The notes: generated by a model not told the origin, from the letters alone. DNA of 64,000 nucleotides from Schistocerca nitens (GCF_023898315.1 NC_064614.1:703376720-703440719), one strand, 5' to 3'. Numbered from the stretch's first letter, positions 1-12,600 are shown. Translations and numbers: made by a program.

Positions 1-780
1 TAAGAGGTAATTAAAGTAAGTAAGAATTAAATTTCTGCAAGGAAAGAACCAATATTTATAAAACAAAGTAGCATTATTGTTATCTGAAGCTAAAAGCAGT
101 GGCAGTTCACAGCTTTCACATGTGAACAGTAATGAATTTAAAACCTTATGCGACATGTTTTTAAGTAGATGTTTATCACAATTTTTTTCATTAGCGTTTC
201 ATTTTGTAAAAGTTGTCATTTCGTCAGATTAGTTCCGTTTAGTAAGATATCCATTTTCAGCCATAGTAGTAAGCAGTTATCATTTCACATTTACTCGATT
301 TCAGTATGGCATCAAGCATAATGGTTTACTTCATACAAGTCAAAGGAGCTGCCTTCTGCTTTTCTTTCTGTACTACATCTATTCTGTGGCTATGACATTT
401 CACTTAACAACTACAGTATCAGCTCGGGAAAACAGAAGGTGATCAATCACACCTGAGATTTACCACTACATCACAGAGCCCAATATACTTATCAAGCACT
501 TCTCGAACAGTGAACTAGAGCAACATGAGTGTAAGTGATATGCAAGAAGCTGTAAAAGCCCATCCATATGCAACAATCTACGAAAATCTTTAGGGCAAAA
601 AAATGCAGCCTTTTAACAGCTTAAACTATGCTGGCACTCCAATCAGTTAGCATGTAGTAATAGTATGATATCAACTGAGAAACTGTGGTTTTTATACTGT
701 TACTTCCATATTTCCCAGCGCAGTCGAAACAACAGGTAAACCTGCTCCAGAAAAAGCATGATGACCTTTTCCCTTGACTA
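1..780. other. No recognisable gene
   Basis: AT-rich sequence with no reading frame, tRNA-like box or terminal repeat that I can support. It lies directly upstream of a mariner fragment and may include decayed parts of that element. Confidence 0.4.
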
Positions 781-898
781 CAAGCGCCTCTGCTCATTGA
801 CTATCTGAAAAACAGCGCCACAATTAAAGCAGAGCGTTAGGTGGGCACATGGCAAAAATTAAAGTGAACCAACAAGTCGAAACACTTAGGAATGTTGA

Positions 899-1206
899 CA
901 GTTATCACGTTCTGTTGCGGGATAATGCCTGCCCACTTGTTGCCAAGGTTGTTTCGCCTACACTCTAGAATTTTCGCCAGGCCCCTTACACATCCTCCAT
1001 ACAGTGAAGACCTCTTCCAGTGCGATTTCCATATTTTTGGAGAGCTGAAGGAAGACATTCATGGCTATCAATTTATTTGGGCAAAGGGGTGAACACCTGG
1101 TTAAAATTGTGGTTCCATAGCAAACCACAAACATTTTTCCATAAAGATAATGACCATCTGCTCTCAAAGTGGGATAAATATATTAACAGTTATGGTGATT
1201 ACTTCT
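899..1206 (+). pseudogene. Mariner-like transposase, C-terminal fragment
   Basis: This is a decayed piece of a Tc1/mariner superfamily transposase, the enzyme that cuts and pastes its own element. The translation shows LLRDNA followed by a degenerate P-x-VAK, which fits the second catalytic aspartate block. After a stop and a frame change come FHIFGELKEDIHG and, in a neighbouring frame, HSKPQTFF and KWDKYINSYGDYF. These resemble the end of mariner transposases that finish in a CI-x-x-x-GDYF motif. At least one stop and one frameshift break it, and the N-terminal DNA-binding part and first aspartate were not found. It is a dead remnant; assignment to mariner is likely, the subfamily is not resolved. 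Confidence 0.65.
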
Positions 1207-1211
1207 GAAAT

Positions 1212-2680
1212 AGTAATCAGTTTAATCATTTTCTTCCATCTGACTCGTTTTCATTTAACTGTCTCTTATATTTGTTATTTTCCATCACTAAAAATATAAA
1301 TGCAGTTAACTAAAGCCTTCGATTCTGTTTTGGCGACTTACAATCACCTCCCAGTGCAATCTAGGCTTTGGGGTACGCTACAGATCAGTATGCCATCTCA
1401 ATTAGGTTGTCATTTTCACATTCACTGACTTCCTAACACACAACTAACTTGTTTTTTGATCAGACAGAAATCGTAAAATCAAAGAAACTTATTTCTGACA
1501 GAGGACACTCTTCTATCTAAATAACATCGAATATTGCAGAACAAACGTGTAATACGTTAATAAGGAAGTCCAAGAACGAGGAGATGAAAAAAGTCTAGTA
1601 GCATGTACTGTCATGATCAGTCTCTAAAGGCCTGTCCACATGCAAAGATCTGTCTGCACAAATATTTGCACACATCACTTCTGTGCAGACAGATCGTTGC
1701 ATGTGAACAGGAGATTTGCACAGATACGAAACGTGTGCAATCCTGGGAGTTGGAGTTAGAGGTTTGAGCAAAATTGCTCAAAGCTGTGGGCACCAACCAC
1801 ATCTGCACAGCAAACTGTAGTGTACAAATAGGATATCGCCGCAAATCTGGATCGCAAAATGACTTTTAGCCAGCTGTTTCATCTGTCTAGTGTTTCTCGT
1901 CTGCAGGTGCATAGTGCATTTTAAAATGGGGGTATAATCTATTTGTAAGCTCATGAGTGAGCGAAAGAGTCCCCACTCTGTCTTCTATTGGTTGTTCCAC
2001 AAAGTTGTACATGCGCTCCCATGGTACATAGGCTTTAAATCTGTGGTAACGAAGTGTACAGATACACATACATTTGAGGAACATTTACTTTTATATAAAG
2101 TGCACCACACAGAATATATCAGATGATTACATGCTTTTGAAACACAATGTTAGAGAGTAAATTATATTGATATAAGTAGGAAGTCAGGATGTACATATCT
2201 ACAACAAATAGAGAACTAAATGCCTGTTCACTAGAATGCATCTTTATCTAGTATTTCCTAAAATGGTGGTTATGTTCCAACAGAATTTTGAAAACCATAT
2301 AGTTAAATTATTATGTTGAATTTAAAGCTTATTCTTGCTACTAAGAGGTAGAAGTTTTCTTTGAATGGCTGCACAGAGTAGCAACAATTCTTGCTAAACG
2401 AAGAGTGTTTAAAAACTAAGGAGGAATTTGTAATTTTGCGTATTGTACTAGCCCGATTCACACCACTTTTTTGTCATGGTGTTAACTACAACTGGATAGT
2501 ATCTGTATAACTTTAGATATATTGGCTATTTAGTATGTTGCCAGGTGTCAAAAAGGTTACAGATGTTTTGGTAGTATCAGGGATTATTTATTTTGTATAA
2601 AAATGGCTTAGAGACTTTTTATTAAATTCTCTCATAAAAATGGGATAAAGACATCAGAAATTTATAAGTGTTGAACATTT
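1212..2680. other. No recognisable gene apart from one hairpin
   Basis: AT-rich sequence. The only structure seen is the inverted repeat at 1631-1711. A 65-codon open frame on the - strand near 1887-2084 has no family I recognise. Confidence 0.4.
1631..1711. repeat. Imperfect 30-bp hairpin, MITE-like end
   Basis: Two 30-bp arms (1631-1660 and 1682-1711) are near-perfect reverse complements around a 21-bp spacer. A related but diverged sequence in inverted orientation occurs at about 5762-5826 (core GATCTGYCTG next to a GGTCCACA or TGTCCACA block). The two could be the ends of one old DNA transposon or of two MITEs of one family. No transposase was found next to either. Confidence 0.5.
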
Positions 2681-2689
2681 CTTTTGGTG

Positions 2690-3775
2690 AGTCTGCTATG
2701 AGTAAAATAAGGCTTTACAAGTAGTATAAGCGTTTCAAAGATGGCTGTGAGGACACTGAAGAAGACAAGGGTCCTGATTCCCCAGCACATCAACGGACGA
2801 ACTTATGGAAAAAGCGAAACAAATGATTGTGAACGATAGCCAAATCGCAACCAGAGATGTCGGTGATGAGGGTGGCATATCAGTTGGCACATGCAATGGA
2901 ATTGTTACAGGTAAATCTGCTACGAAGTTGTTGAAGTGAATAAAAATAGTGACGAATGCATATTGCTTGTTAATAGCGATAAAGAACTATTGAAGGGAAT
3001 CATTATAAGTGACGAAACATAAGTTGCGGGTATAAAATTGAATCTGGGGCTCAGTCGTCCCAAAGGAAGCAAGCTGGATCGACAAACCGAAAAAAAGCTC
3101 GACAAGTGCGACCATGATACAAATAAGTTCGACATCTTGTGCACAAAACCATCTGTTAAGAAAAGTCTGGATACGTGGTGGAGAAATTCGTGGTTCTTGC
3201 ACCATAATATTGCACTTCATCACATTTCTTTGCATATTCGTGAATTTTTGCCCAAAGACAAAATTGTAACGATGCCCTAGCTCCCATATTCAGACCAAGC
3301 GGGGTAACACAGTGATGAGTACACTGGACTCGCACTCGGGAGGACAACGTTTCAAATCCACATCCGACCATCCTGATTTAGGTTTTCCGTGATTTCCCCA
3401 AATCGCTTAAGGTAAATGCCGGGATGGTTCCTTCGAAAGGGCACGGTCGCTTTTCTTCCCCATCCTTATCTAATCTGAGTCTGTGTTGTGTCTCTAATGA
3501 CCTCATTATCGATGGAATGTTAAAACACCAATCTCCTCCTTGCATATTCGGTTTATGTCACTTTTATTTGTTCCCAAAAATAAAGAAAACTGTAAATGGC
3601 AGTCTTTTACAAGTATAAATGAGATTAAATACACGTCACTGAGAGGACTAAAGCTGTCCCAATGACTGAGTTCCAGAAGTGTTACGGATTTTGGAAAAAG
3701 CTCTGGCATAAGTGAATAGTGAATGTTCTGAAGGGAATAACATTGATGCAGACTAATAAATAAAGCCAGCATTAG
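2690..3775 (+). pseudogene. Mariner-like transposase relic split by a SINE
   Basis: Pieces of a mariner-type transposase appear in order along the + strand. Near 2697-2770 is an MSK-x-RLYK/YKRFKDGCED block typical of the N-terminal helix-turn-helix region. Near 2820-2930 are a diverged second helix region and SVGTC. Near 2998-3020 is a block reading IISDET, which matches the first catalytic aspartate. At 3038-3280 the frame runs to HNIALHHISLHIREFLPKD. The C-terminal block FYLFPKIK follows only after 3555. Between these lies the SINE at 3299-3538. Many stops and frameshifts are present. The part holding the last catalytic aspartate was probably lost or separated by the SINE insertion. Function is gone; family call is from motif order. 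Confidence 0.65.
3299..3538 (+). repeat. tRNA-derived SINE (copy 1)
   Basis: The head carries an A-box-like GGTAACACAGTGATGAG and a B-box-like GTTTCAAATCC, as in a tRNA-derived RNA polymerase III promoter. The body then reads CATCCTGATTTAGG, TTTCCGTGATTTCCC and GGGATGGTTCCTTCGAAAGG. The same body occurs in inverted orientation at 12601-12814 and, decayed, at 62590-62775. It sits inside the mariner relic, so it is younger than that element. Confidence 0.75.
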
Positions 3776-4689
3776 ATTGAATATTCACTACGATAATCCT
3801 ATTGCTTCCACTAACACTGTCCATGATATCACCAATGCCATGAGCCATACTTCATTTTCTAAAGATAATACTGTTATCCATCCAAATTTCGTCGATATAA
3901 AAGAAGTTTCTGCTCTTTTAATTTCCTTACTTATATCAGATATCTGAATAGCCAGTCAATTACATCAGTTATTTCTACCAGAATCTTTCTTTTAGTTGCA
4001 GATTTCTTTGTGAGAAATCTCATTTTACGCAGTGTATTGTGCGAAACAACTTTCTACCATGGAAAATGGATTTTTTGTTTTATTGGAATAAGTAATTTGT
4101 GTAATGTTGGCACTATTGATTTACTTATTTATTTGACTGATATAAAATTCCTCTATCGTTTCCTGAATTACCGATTTTTTATAGCTGCCTTTAACGATGG
4201 GCTTCCTCCTAAAAGTGTTAGTGTTCATTCTAGGCGATTCGAGTAAACCATGTGGTTTATTTTCACCTTTCTTTCTGATACATCCTTTCGTGACTTTTGT
4301 AAAAAATTCAGGCCTTTGGTAGGGACTCGCAACGTTAACCAACACCTCTTTTTGATTCAATTCTTTAACACATGCTGTAATTACATTGACGAATGAATGC
4401 TCTCTACTTCGAAAATACCTCTATTTGTATTATGCACAGTTTCTCGCCATCTAGTGTGCGTATCCATCGCTTCTGAATAACTAAGAGTATCACAAAATTT
4501 ACAAACTGAACTGACTTACTCTAGTAACTAAAATCGCACAAATCAACGTAAATTACTGCAAGCTGAACCACACTTTCGGCCAGGAAACAGGCAACTGATT
4601 TTGGGTATGTCATTAGTGCAGAAGAAGGGTACCTCCTGGGAGCGCCACTTCCCTACCAAAACCGCTATTTACTCATGAGTTTGCTGACA

Positions 4690-5620
4690 AACTATTCTGA
4701 GGCATTCCAATGACGATGGATCATCTGAAACACAGCTTTAGATTTATCTTATAGTTAATACTAACTATTGCTTGTCTTTTGAAACTGTGTTCGCTGATCT
4801 GTAAGATAAGAAGCATATACATAATAATTGAGGGAAATGGCTGCAGATATTAACTCAAAGTTTTACTCAAGCCCTCTTGTGGATGTTACCGATAGAAAAC
4901 ATTTCATCAAACTGATGTGTCATTAGTACATGGATAACTGAACCGAAATTCTAGTTATGCTTGCTTTGTAGTTAGCAATCTGTCTCATTATGTTGACCCA
5001 GTAAAGGGATTGTTAGAGTATTTTCACTCACCTCTGTCCTACAGCATAATTTTACATGACAGTGTAGCAAACAAAAGCAGGCCCTATTTATTATAAAGAA
5101 AAGTGCATCCAGAATCTTGTGTTAAGCTGATAATGGAAGATCTTGCAGAACTCGTTTTGGGGATATAGGTATTCTTACACATGCTTTATTTCCTAAATTA
5201 ATATATCGTTCATTAGAAGAGTGATTTAAATGTGAACTACAGAATTCACTACCACAACACCAGAAGTAAAACTTTTGAGATAGACTATGAGTCCCTGTTT
5301 CTCATGAGATCAGAATGTAGATTTATATTCTGGTGTGAATGTCTATAATAGGTTGTTGGTAGACTTCAGACATTAAATTAAAATCCTGACACAGAAATGA
5401 ACTAAACTATTTTTACTTATATCTTCTAAGAACAGATTAGATTGCAAACATGTCTAAAACTGTTAAGATATTATCTATAATTTGTCAGAATTGGTATATT
5501 ACAGAATTGAGATACCAGTACTTATTAACATCAGCATCAGCTGCTCATGGGCAGTAACTGCTCTCCTCATACAAGTATTTTTCCATACTATACAAGGGAT
5601 TATGAGCGTTAAAATATAGT
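4690..5620 (+). repeat. Dispersed repeat, inverted copy 1
   Basis: This stretch aligns, reverse-complemented, with 8770-9840 in many blocks. Examples are CATTTCATCAAACTGA, GGATAACTGAACC, GTCTCATTATGTTGA, AGAATCTTGTGTTAAGC, GGAAGATCTTGCAG and GGTATATTACA. Identity is patchy, so both copies are old. No frame is open through it. It may be the non-coding part of a DNA transposon, because the other copy abuts a MADF-like fragment. Confidence 0.6.
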
Positions 5621-5829
5621 TAACTTTTTCCTTACACATCCACAAATAATTACGCAACAGCTTAGTCACTTTCCACTGAAATGTCTTTCCTAGACCGACA
5701 GTACCTGTCAGCAGTAGACTGGAGTTTGTAACATGTGAACTCACCAGATTTGCAGTGATTTATTCCATGTCTCACCACTTGGGCAGATGTCTGTCAGGCA
5801 GATCGATGTGTGTGGACCAGCCTTAAACC

Positions 5830-7478
5830 TTTTGGGATGCGAGGTCTGTATACATGGCCTGATGCGGTAGTCGCTATGGGACACAAGGCCCGTACACGTG
5901 GCCTGATTGTCGCGTCACACCCCCAGCACTGTATCTAGGGACTGGCTTGGAGGATCTACATGGAACAGGGCGCATCCTGCATCCTGACAAAAGGATAATT
6001 GTTCTGGCTAATTTCAGATGGGGTTGTCAGCGCTTTCTTATTATATGTCATAATAGCAAAGAAAAGAGGAGAGACACCAAAGAGTCATTTGTAGTTTCGG
6101 AAGAGTCTCATCAAGGTGCTCGTGGGCGACGTCAGGGCTCAATTGACCCATCGAGGAAGAGGCCACAGTGACTGTGTCGTTTACAGTGATCGCTCCAAGC
6201 CAGGAGGGCGAAAACGGTCCCCCTTTTTTTGCAAAACTTGTCCGCCCAACCCTTCCCTTTTGTGCCTGAGTGCTTCAACAGGTATCACAAACTACCAAAG
6301 CACCAAAAGAACTTGTAAAATATGGTTGCCTACCGAAAAATCGATATGACAAAGTTGTAAAGTTTGTTTTAAGCAAATTTTATGAAATTTTATAGTTTAT
6401 TGACATAAATTAAATCTTTCATCCTTCAAAATGGACTTTTTATTTTTCTTCCCACGGCTGTCCCATGAGAGATAAAACTGTATTTTATATGTCATTTTAA
6501 AGCTAAAACTTTAAAGAATAAGATACACCTAATTTTAATATGACAAATTCAAAGTTTCACCTCTCAACTAAAAAAAGTAACAAAAACTAAAATTTTTAAT
6601 TTTTCTGTTCTAACGCCACCGCCAAGTCAAAAAGTGCGCGATATGGAATAATGAAAATAGTTTGCCAGTAAATAGCGTGTTTTAAGCTTCAATTACAAAT
6701 AAATTTACACCAAGAAGTCAAAAACTGTAGATTTTGTAAGCGATGAAAGAAATCTAAGGGATATGGAACCCGCACAGTGCCGCCGAATTGCTCTGCTTTG
6801 GGGAAACGAGCTCCATCCCGAAAGTGTTAACCACAATACCACAGAAAAGACATGCATTTCTCAGCGATGTTGTAATTCAACTTAGGGTCTCCTGAAGGTT
6901 TTTATCCACTGATGCATTATTAACTGACATTTAATTATAGGAAATCATACTAAGGGTGATGCGTTTATTGTCTTAAAATGGCATATTGTCATAATATGCA
7001 AGTTATAATATGAAAACAACGAAATACGACGAAATCAGTTCGGGGTCACCAAGGTTGTCATTTCTGAGTAAGCTGAGTATGTCATGAATGTGATCTTTCA
7101 AGAGACAGCTGCGTTCCAAAAAGAAGTAGTGACCCATATTGGCTGGAAAGGCTAGCAAATCAGCATCCATATTTGAGCACTACCTAACATTGGGAGATTG
7201 TACTGCAAGTGACTACACTCTCATAACCTTGAAGTTGAATTCATTTACTCAGAAATAGGTAATGAAGTGTGTTTGCAACACATATTGCTAAAAATGCAAA
7301 CAAAATGGAAGAAAGAGAAAGACTGAGCAAAATTGTCTAGACAGTTAGGACAAGGTAGTTTTTTACACATAAGTTTACTTTGCAGGTCACACAACACACC
7401 TGACAACAGGCGTATTTCTTAGAGGATCTATTTGAAAACATATACATAATTATCCTTTATAATACAAAAACAAAAATA
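5830..7478. other. No recognisable gene
   Basis: The first part (about 5840-5910) has two similar blocks reading GTATACATGGCCTGAT and GTACACGTGGCCTGAT, an approximate tandem pair. The rest is AT-rich, without supported coding sequence or terminal repeats. Confidence 0.4.
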
Positions 7479-8762
7479 CACTGCCAGAAAAAAATTAGCA
7501 CACCCTTTTAGCGATTTCCAATTCATTCCAGTCTGATTGTTGCAACATTGCAAATGGATTAATTCATAGATCAATAGCACAAGCAGTTCTGAGATACTAA
7601 GTATCGACCCATGCTGCAACACCCATACTAGTACATGATGAAGCCTCCACAGGCAGTCATGCGGTCGCTGACTCTGGCATCTATTCGCTTGTAGAGATGG
7701 TGTATACTGTCCTCCAATACGTTATTCCATACCTGCTCGACCTGTTCACATAGTTCTGTGACAGTTGTTGGTAGACAAGTCACACGGTTGCACTGACAGT
7801 ATGTGGGTGAGCATTATTTTGTTGGAACATCGCATCATCTTACGACTGCAAAAACGGCAAAAGGATTGATCTAAAATATTCTGCATGTACCGAGCACTGG
7901 TTAGCTTCCCCTATAGAAACACCAATGTGGAACGAAGGTTCTAGCTTATCATAGCCCAGACAGTGAGTCCTGGATTGGGACTAGTGTGCCTTGGATAAAT
8001 GCACTCTACGTGACAGCACTCATCAGGTCTACGTCAGTCATGCAAATGACCATTAATTGCATGCAGACAGAATCTGCTTTCACTGTTGAAGACCGCAGCA
8101 GGCCATTCCATCTTCCCCGTGATCCTCTGACAACACCAGTGGTGCTGTGGTGGGAGTGGAAGAAGTGCTAGAGGTGTGCATGCCTATAGCCCCACTGCTA
8201 ATGAGAAGTTCGCAACAGTTCATGTTGACACACTTGGGCTTACAAGGCCTCTTATCCGTATTGTAGTAGCTGTGCAATCTACCACTGCTGCCCTTACAAT
8301 ACGACGATCTTGGCGGGCGTTTGTGCTGCATGGATGTCCAGAACCTCATCTGTGGGTAAGAGAATGTTTACATCACCTCTGACGCCAGCACTGTTTTACC
8401 ACTGATGCAGCAGATCCAAGTTGTATAGCAGTTCTGCGAAGGGACTGCCTCGCCACGTCGAATACCACAATTTGATTCCTTTCAAACCCTCTCAGTTGGC
8501 TGTCGGAAGCACAAGTATGTCTCTGTTGCATGGGTGTCTGCTTGCTTCTCACGTTTGCACCACACTGTGCCTTTTGGCTGTGAGCATTCCCCATTACAAG
8601 GTAGACACAGATGGCGCACTGGTAGCTATGCTGCTATGCTATCTGCTGGTTGATGATGCAGAAACCATAATAAGTACACCTACTATCCCACAGATGGCAT
8701 ATGCTGTCATGAGATCAAAATCGATGTTGTCTTTCCATGTGTTCTATTTTTTTCCACCAGTG
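7479..8762 (-). mobile_element. Tc1-like DNA transposon relic
   Basis: The ends are imperfect inverted repeats (CACTGCCAGAAAAAAAT on the left, CACTGGTGGAAAAAAAT as the reverse complement of the right). Each abuts a TA dinucleotide (7477-7478 and 8763-8764), the normal Tc1/mariner target duplication. On the - strand, pieces of transposase can be read in order. An N-terminal helix-turn-helix region lies near 8590-8380 (LRRTAIQLGSAASVV). A block reading STNARQDRRIVRAAV lies near 8320-8280. A C-terminal block reading HHLYKRIDARVSD ends with GGF near 7650. There are many stops and frame changes, so the element cannot encode a working enzyme. It interrupts or abuts the second copy of the dispersed repeat. 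Confidence 0.75.
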
Positions 8763-8769
8763 TATATGT

Positions 8770-9840
8770 AATTATCGTTTGATGCTCGAAACTCCTCTGG
8801 TAATATGGAAAAGTACTTCTATGAGTAAAGCAATTTCTCCACGTACATGGCTGGAAACAACCTCATGATTCCTGTCAACAGAAAGAAGCTACAAGGATCT
8901 AGAAATTTCTACTGCAAATGGAACAAATATTGACTGAATTCACACTTAATACATACTAAGCTTTTAAGGCTGCCGTGAAAAAGGATTTCATGAACGCAAG
9001 TAAAAGAGTGCAGTTTTGTAATATACCAGTTCTACTTAGTTAGCGACTATACTTTTATAGTTTTAGATGTGTTTGAAACTCTGTATATTCTTAGAAATGG
9101 TAGGCATGGTCAATGAGCTGTCGTTCAGTTTGTTTCAAAGATGTGACTTTAATTCCCTACGTGAAGAATCTGTTACAGACTTTTGCACTAGAATATAAAA
9201 CTTCATTCTGAACTTCAGATTTTGATTCATAATCCACTTCGGAAGTTCTACTTTGAATATTGTGGCAGTGAATTCTGCAGTGCATTTTTAATTCACTCTT
9301 GTTTTGAACCATACATTATTTTAGGAGATAAATATTGTGTAAGAATACCTACATCCCTGCAAGATCTTCCATCATCGGCTTAACACAAGATTCTGAGTAC
9401 TTTTTTCTTTAGAATAAATAGGGTTACTTTTTTGCTACAGAGTCGTGTGGGTTTATGGTGTAAGACAATACTGCATCAAAGTATGCTTGGAGTGCCTTTA
9501 CCAGATCAACATAATGAGACGGATCTATAACTGAAAAATAAGCAGAGCTAGAATTTTGGTTCAGTTATCCACAAGTTAATGAGTTCTCAGTTTGATGAAA
9601 TGGTTTCTATCGGTAGCAACTACAATAGGGCTTGGGTAAAAAAGCTCTGTGACAATATCTGCAGGCATCTCATCAGTTATTACCAGTACGCTTTTTGTCT
9701 CACAGATAAGTGAATGTAGTTGTAAGTGACAAGCAATAGTTACTGTTATCTACAAGGTAAACCTTAAACTATGTTTCATATGGTCAATCTTTGTTGGTAT
9801 CATTCAGAAAGCAGAAAAGGTTAGAAGGCCACAAACTTGG
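8770..9840 (-). repeat. Dispersed repeat, inverted copy 2
   Basis: Reverse complement of the repeat at 4690-5620, sharing the same ordered blocks. The Tc1-like relic at 7479-8762 starts where this copy stops resembling the first one, so the Tc1 insertion probably truncated or split it. Its other end overlaps the MADF-like fragment at 9784-9969. Confidence 0.6.
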
Positions 9841-9969
9841 CTTATATATTTCGACGTCCCCAGTGCCAGATCGAATAGATTTCGCTACTTTGCTCAATGT
9901 TTGTGGTAAACAGTCGGCAGCGAATTTATTTTCTGTTGCCATTTTCCTGTCTGCCATAGATTCCACCAC
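9784..9969 (-). pseudogene. MADF-like domain fragment
   Basis: A short - strand frame ends in SIRSGTGDVEIYKPSLW and a run resembling FCFLND. This pattern (basic-Ser-Gly-x-Gly, then YxPxLW and a hydrophobic FL-ND end) resembles the last third of MADF domains. Insects have many MADF proteins, and some belong to PIF/Harbinger DNA transposons as the accessory DNA-binding protein. Only about 50 residues are left and no partner transposase was found. It adjoins the dispersed repeat, which suggests that repeat belongs to the same element. The assignment rests on a short motif and could be wrong. Confidence 0.4.
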
Positions 9970-10012
9970 TTGTAAGTTCTCTATCCATGGTTGTAGCCAG
10001 CTTCCCTCTTAG

Positions 10013-11335
10013 CTCAGATGCTGTATTCCTCGGTCTTAATTTTCCAAAAACATGTGTGACAGCTATATACTTAAATAAATTCAGCAACAAACTTTTTAGA
10101 GCACTGATGTATATTGCCATTTTAAAATTGACCATGTGCACACAGACGAGAAACACAAGACTGAACAAACAGCTGACACCAACATATTTCAAACACGAGA
10201 TTTGTGGCGATGTCCTGACCACCTATTACGCATGTCTACACAGATGTCGTTGATGTTTGCATCTTTGAGGATTTTTTTTCACACATACAATACCAACTTC
10301 CATGTTTATGCATATTTCATATCTGCACAACTAACCTTTGTACAAGCAGATTTTTGCTATGTTTGGGTCTTAAGCTAGGCCCCAACAAGCTACTACTGTC
10401 TTTAAAATCCAACACAGAAGAAATAGCGTTAATTCATACCTCCAACGATACAGTAAATCTCCTATTTCAAATAACTGCATCGGGACTTCAGATGTTGTAT
10501 GTAAACAACACTGTCTTTAATTCGTTTTTATTTTGCTTTTACAGCATTAGAGCTACATCTTCTTAATGTAGAAATATATGATTTATAATAATAAATTCCA
10601 TATGCAGTGTAAATGAAACAGCATAGTTCCATCAAGGAGATATATTCTAAGAAGCAAAATAAAATTTTATTACATGCATGGTAGAATACTACAGAAATTA
10701 ATTTTGTGCAAACATGTTTTAGATTAAATAAAATGGAATTGTATGTCTCAAAATAATGTATTAGAAAGACTTGACCAATATGTTATGAGTGAGAAAAGCT
10801 GAAAAAGATATAAATATTTCTGGAAAACAGTGTGGTAACCAAACAAATTCATAACATGGTAGTGAGTCTCTTCTGTGATTATTAGAAATGAATGCTCTTT
10901 TAGCCTACAATCTCTTATATTTTATTCTTTATGTAAATATATCTGTTGTCATACAGATGACAATATATCTTTGTACAAAGCAGATACTTCCATTTCAGAT
11001 AGTAGTAAAACATGTAAAAGAACAGTAGTTGAGGCTCTTAACAAGTAGGTGAGCAGTAATAAATATTTTTGAAAGGACGACATACACCTGATTTCCAGGA
11101 ATATGTTGTACAATGACACTCATTTTGATAAAGTAATATACAGAATTAACATCAGGATAGTTGAATAAATTCTGCTTAATCTTTTTGTATCTTTGTAAAT
11201 GCTATGCTAATGGATGGCACAGCAATACACTTTCATAAAAATAAAGCACTAATAACATATTGCTCAATAAGAGGAGCTGTGCAACAATAATATATTATGA
11301 CTAGAGTGATATGGGATTATTTACCCATTTGGTTC
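10013..11335. other. No recognisable gene
   Basis: AT-rich, with short open frames only; none has a composition or motif that I recognise. Confidence 0.4.
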
Positions 11336-11339
11336 TTAC

Positions 11340-11439
11340 CTGTTGCGTAAGGCACTGCTGCGAATTTGTGTGTGAAAGGTCCAGTATAGATGCACACGGA
11401 GGCAGTTAGCTGTATTGACACAGTTCCTTCAAGGCCATT
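11340..11439 (-). CDS. Candidate internal exon of an unknown gene
   Basis: On the - strand a 100-bp segment is bounded by a good acceptor (pyrimidine-rich run then TTTGCAG) and a good donor (CAG then GTAAGAA). One frame is open throughout. It begins NGLEGTVSIQLTASV and contains YTGPFTHKF. Length, open frame and both splice signals fit an insect internal exon. No neighbouring exon was identified and I do not recognise the protein. It could equally be a chance match or an exonised repeat. If real, its host gene lies mostly outside the window on the - strand. Confidence 0.35.
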
Positions 11440-11449
11440 CTGCAAAGAC

Positions 11450-12430
11450 AAATTAAATTAACTTATTTATCATAGCCTCAGTATCAATATAAGCATTAGT
11501 AATGGTTAAAAAAGTAAAGTGCGTGTCTTTTTCTAGCTGCACATGATAATGAGACAAAAATAGTCGAAGATTGTCGCAGTGATAAAAGAACTGAACTGTG
11601 TGATTACTCGCTAATTTCCTATACCACCTGCAGAATCTTGAAGGATTATCTGAGCAAAAAAATTGATTGAAAGTTTCTACCAAGGTTTTATTGCCTATAT
11701 AGTAGAGACTGCAGAATCCCTTCATGATGATATCAAACAGTACTGGCAGTACGCAAGTTATTAACCACAGATACTACATATTCCAAGCTATCTTGCTTTG
11801 TACGATTTTAGATACATTCAGAGTACTATGAATTATTAGAATAAACTTATTTAGTACCAGTACATCCTGTAATGGTATGTATAAACTTTAATGTAGTAGC
11901 AGCTACATCGAATACAGAACGAAAAATTTAATATCATTATATGCCATAATACGAACAAAAACCAAGGAACTATCATCATAGGCAGCAATTCATATTATCT
12001 TAGAACCACACTGATTACATATGTTACATTTTTTATTTAAGCCATATGACAACAGGACATAACTTATGAAACTGACCAATAGTGCTTTCAACAGAAGCTG
12101 CGTTCAACCAGCTGACTCTACAACCACTGTAGAAAGCAACTCAGACACAAAGAAGCCCAGAGACTGTACTTCAGTGAAGAATGTGAGTGGCTGACAAGGA
12201 TGTGATCAATAGTGTGCACAAACATCACAATATTTCTGTTATAGTGCGATATATTTAGAAACTTTTCATCAACTCAGCATTACTGCACAACCTCTCAATC
12301 AAACCTTCACAGTTTCAGTATGAATACCAGAAGTATTGAGGAGTGTTATTGACTATCCAGTAACAATTAAAGGATGATTCACATTAGATGTCAATGAAAT
12401 GAAACATAATTAAAGGCAATGACACTGTTG
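11450..12430. other. No recognisable gene
   Basis: AT-rich. A 90-codon open frame on the - strand (11453-11725) lies directly upstream of the candidate exon but has no start context or motif that I can support. Confidence 0.4.

Positions 12431-12433
<3 letters not shown>

Positions 12434-12500
<67 letters not shown>
12434..12500. repeat. (AT)n microsatellite
   Basis: About 33 uninterrupted AT dinucleotides. Confidence 0.95.
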
Positions 12501-12502
<2 letters not shown>

Positions 12503-12600
12503 AATATCAACATAGCCTCAATTTGCTTAGCCCAGCACAGTACCGATCAATGAAAGGGAAGTTATGAGTTACAATCTGAGGTACAAAATGTCTGAATATA

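Noticed and set aside
5499..5744. 81-codon frame on the - strand with a GxxGLGKT-like string
   Set aside because: Superficially like a nucleotide-binding loop, but there is no Walker B or other domain, and it lies within the dispersed repeat.
8421..8771. 116-codon open frame on the + strand
   Set aside because: Antisense to the Tc1-like relic, with no recognisable domain.
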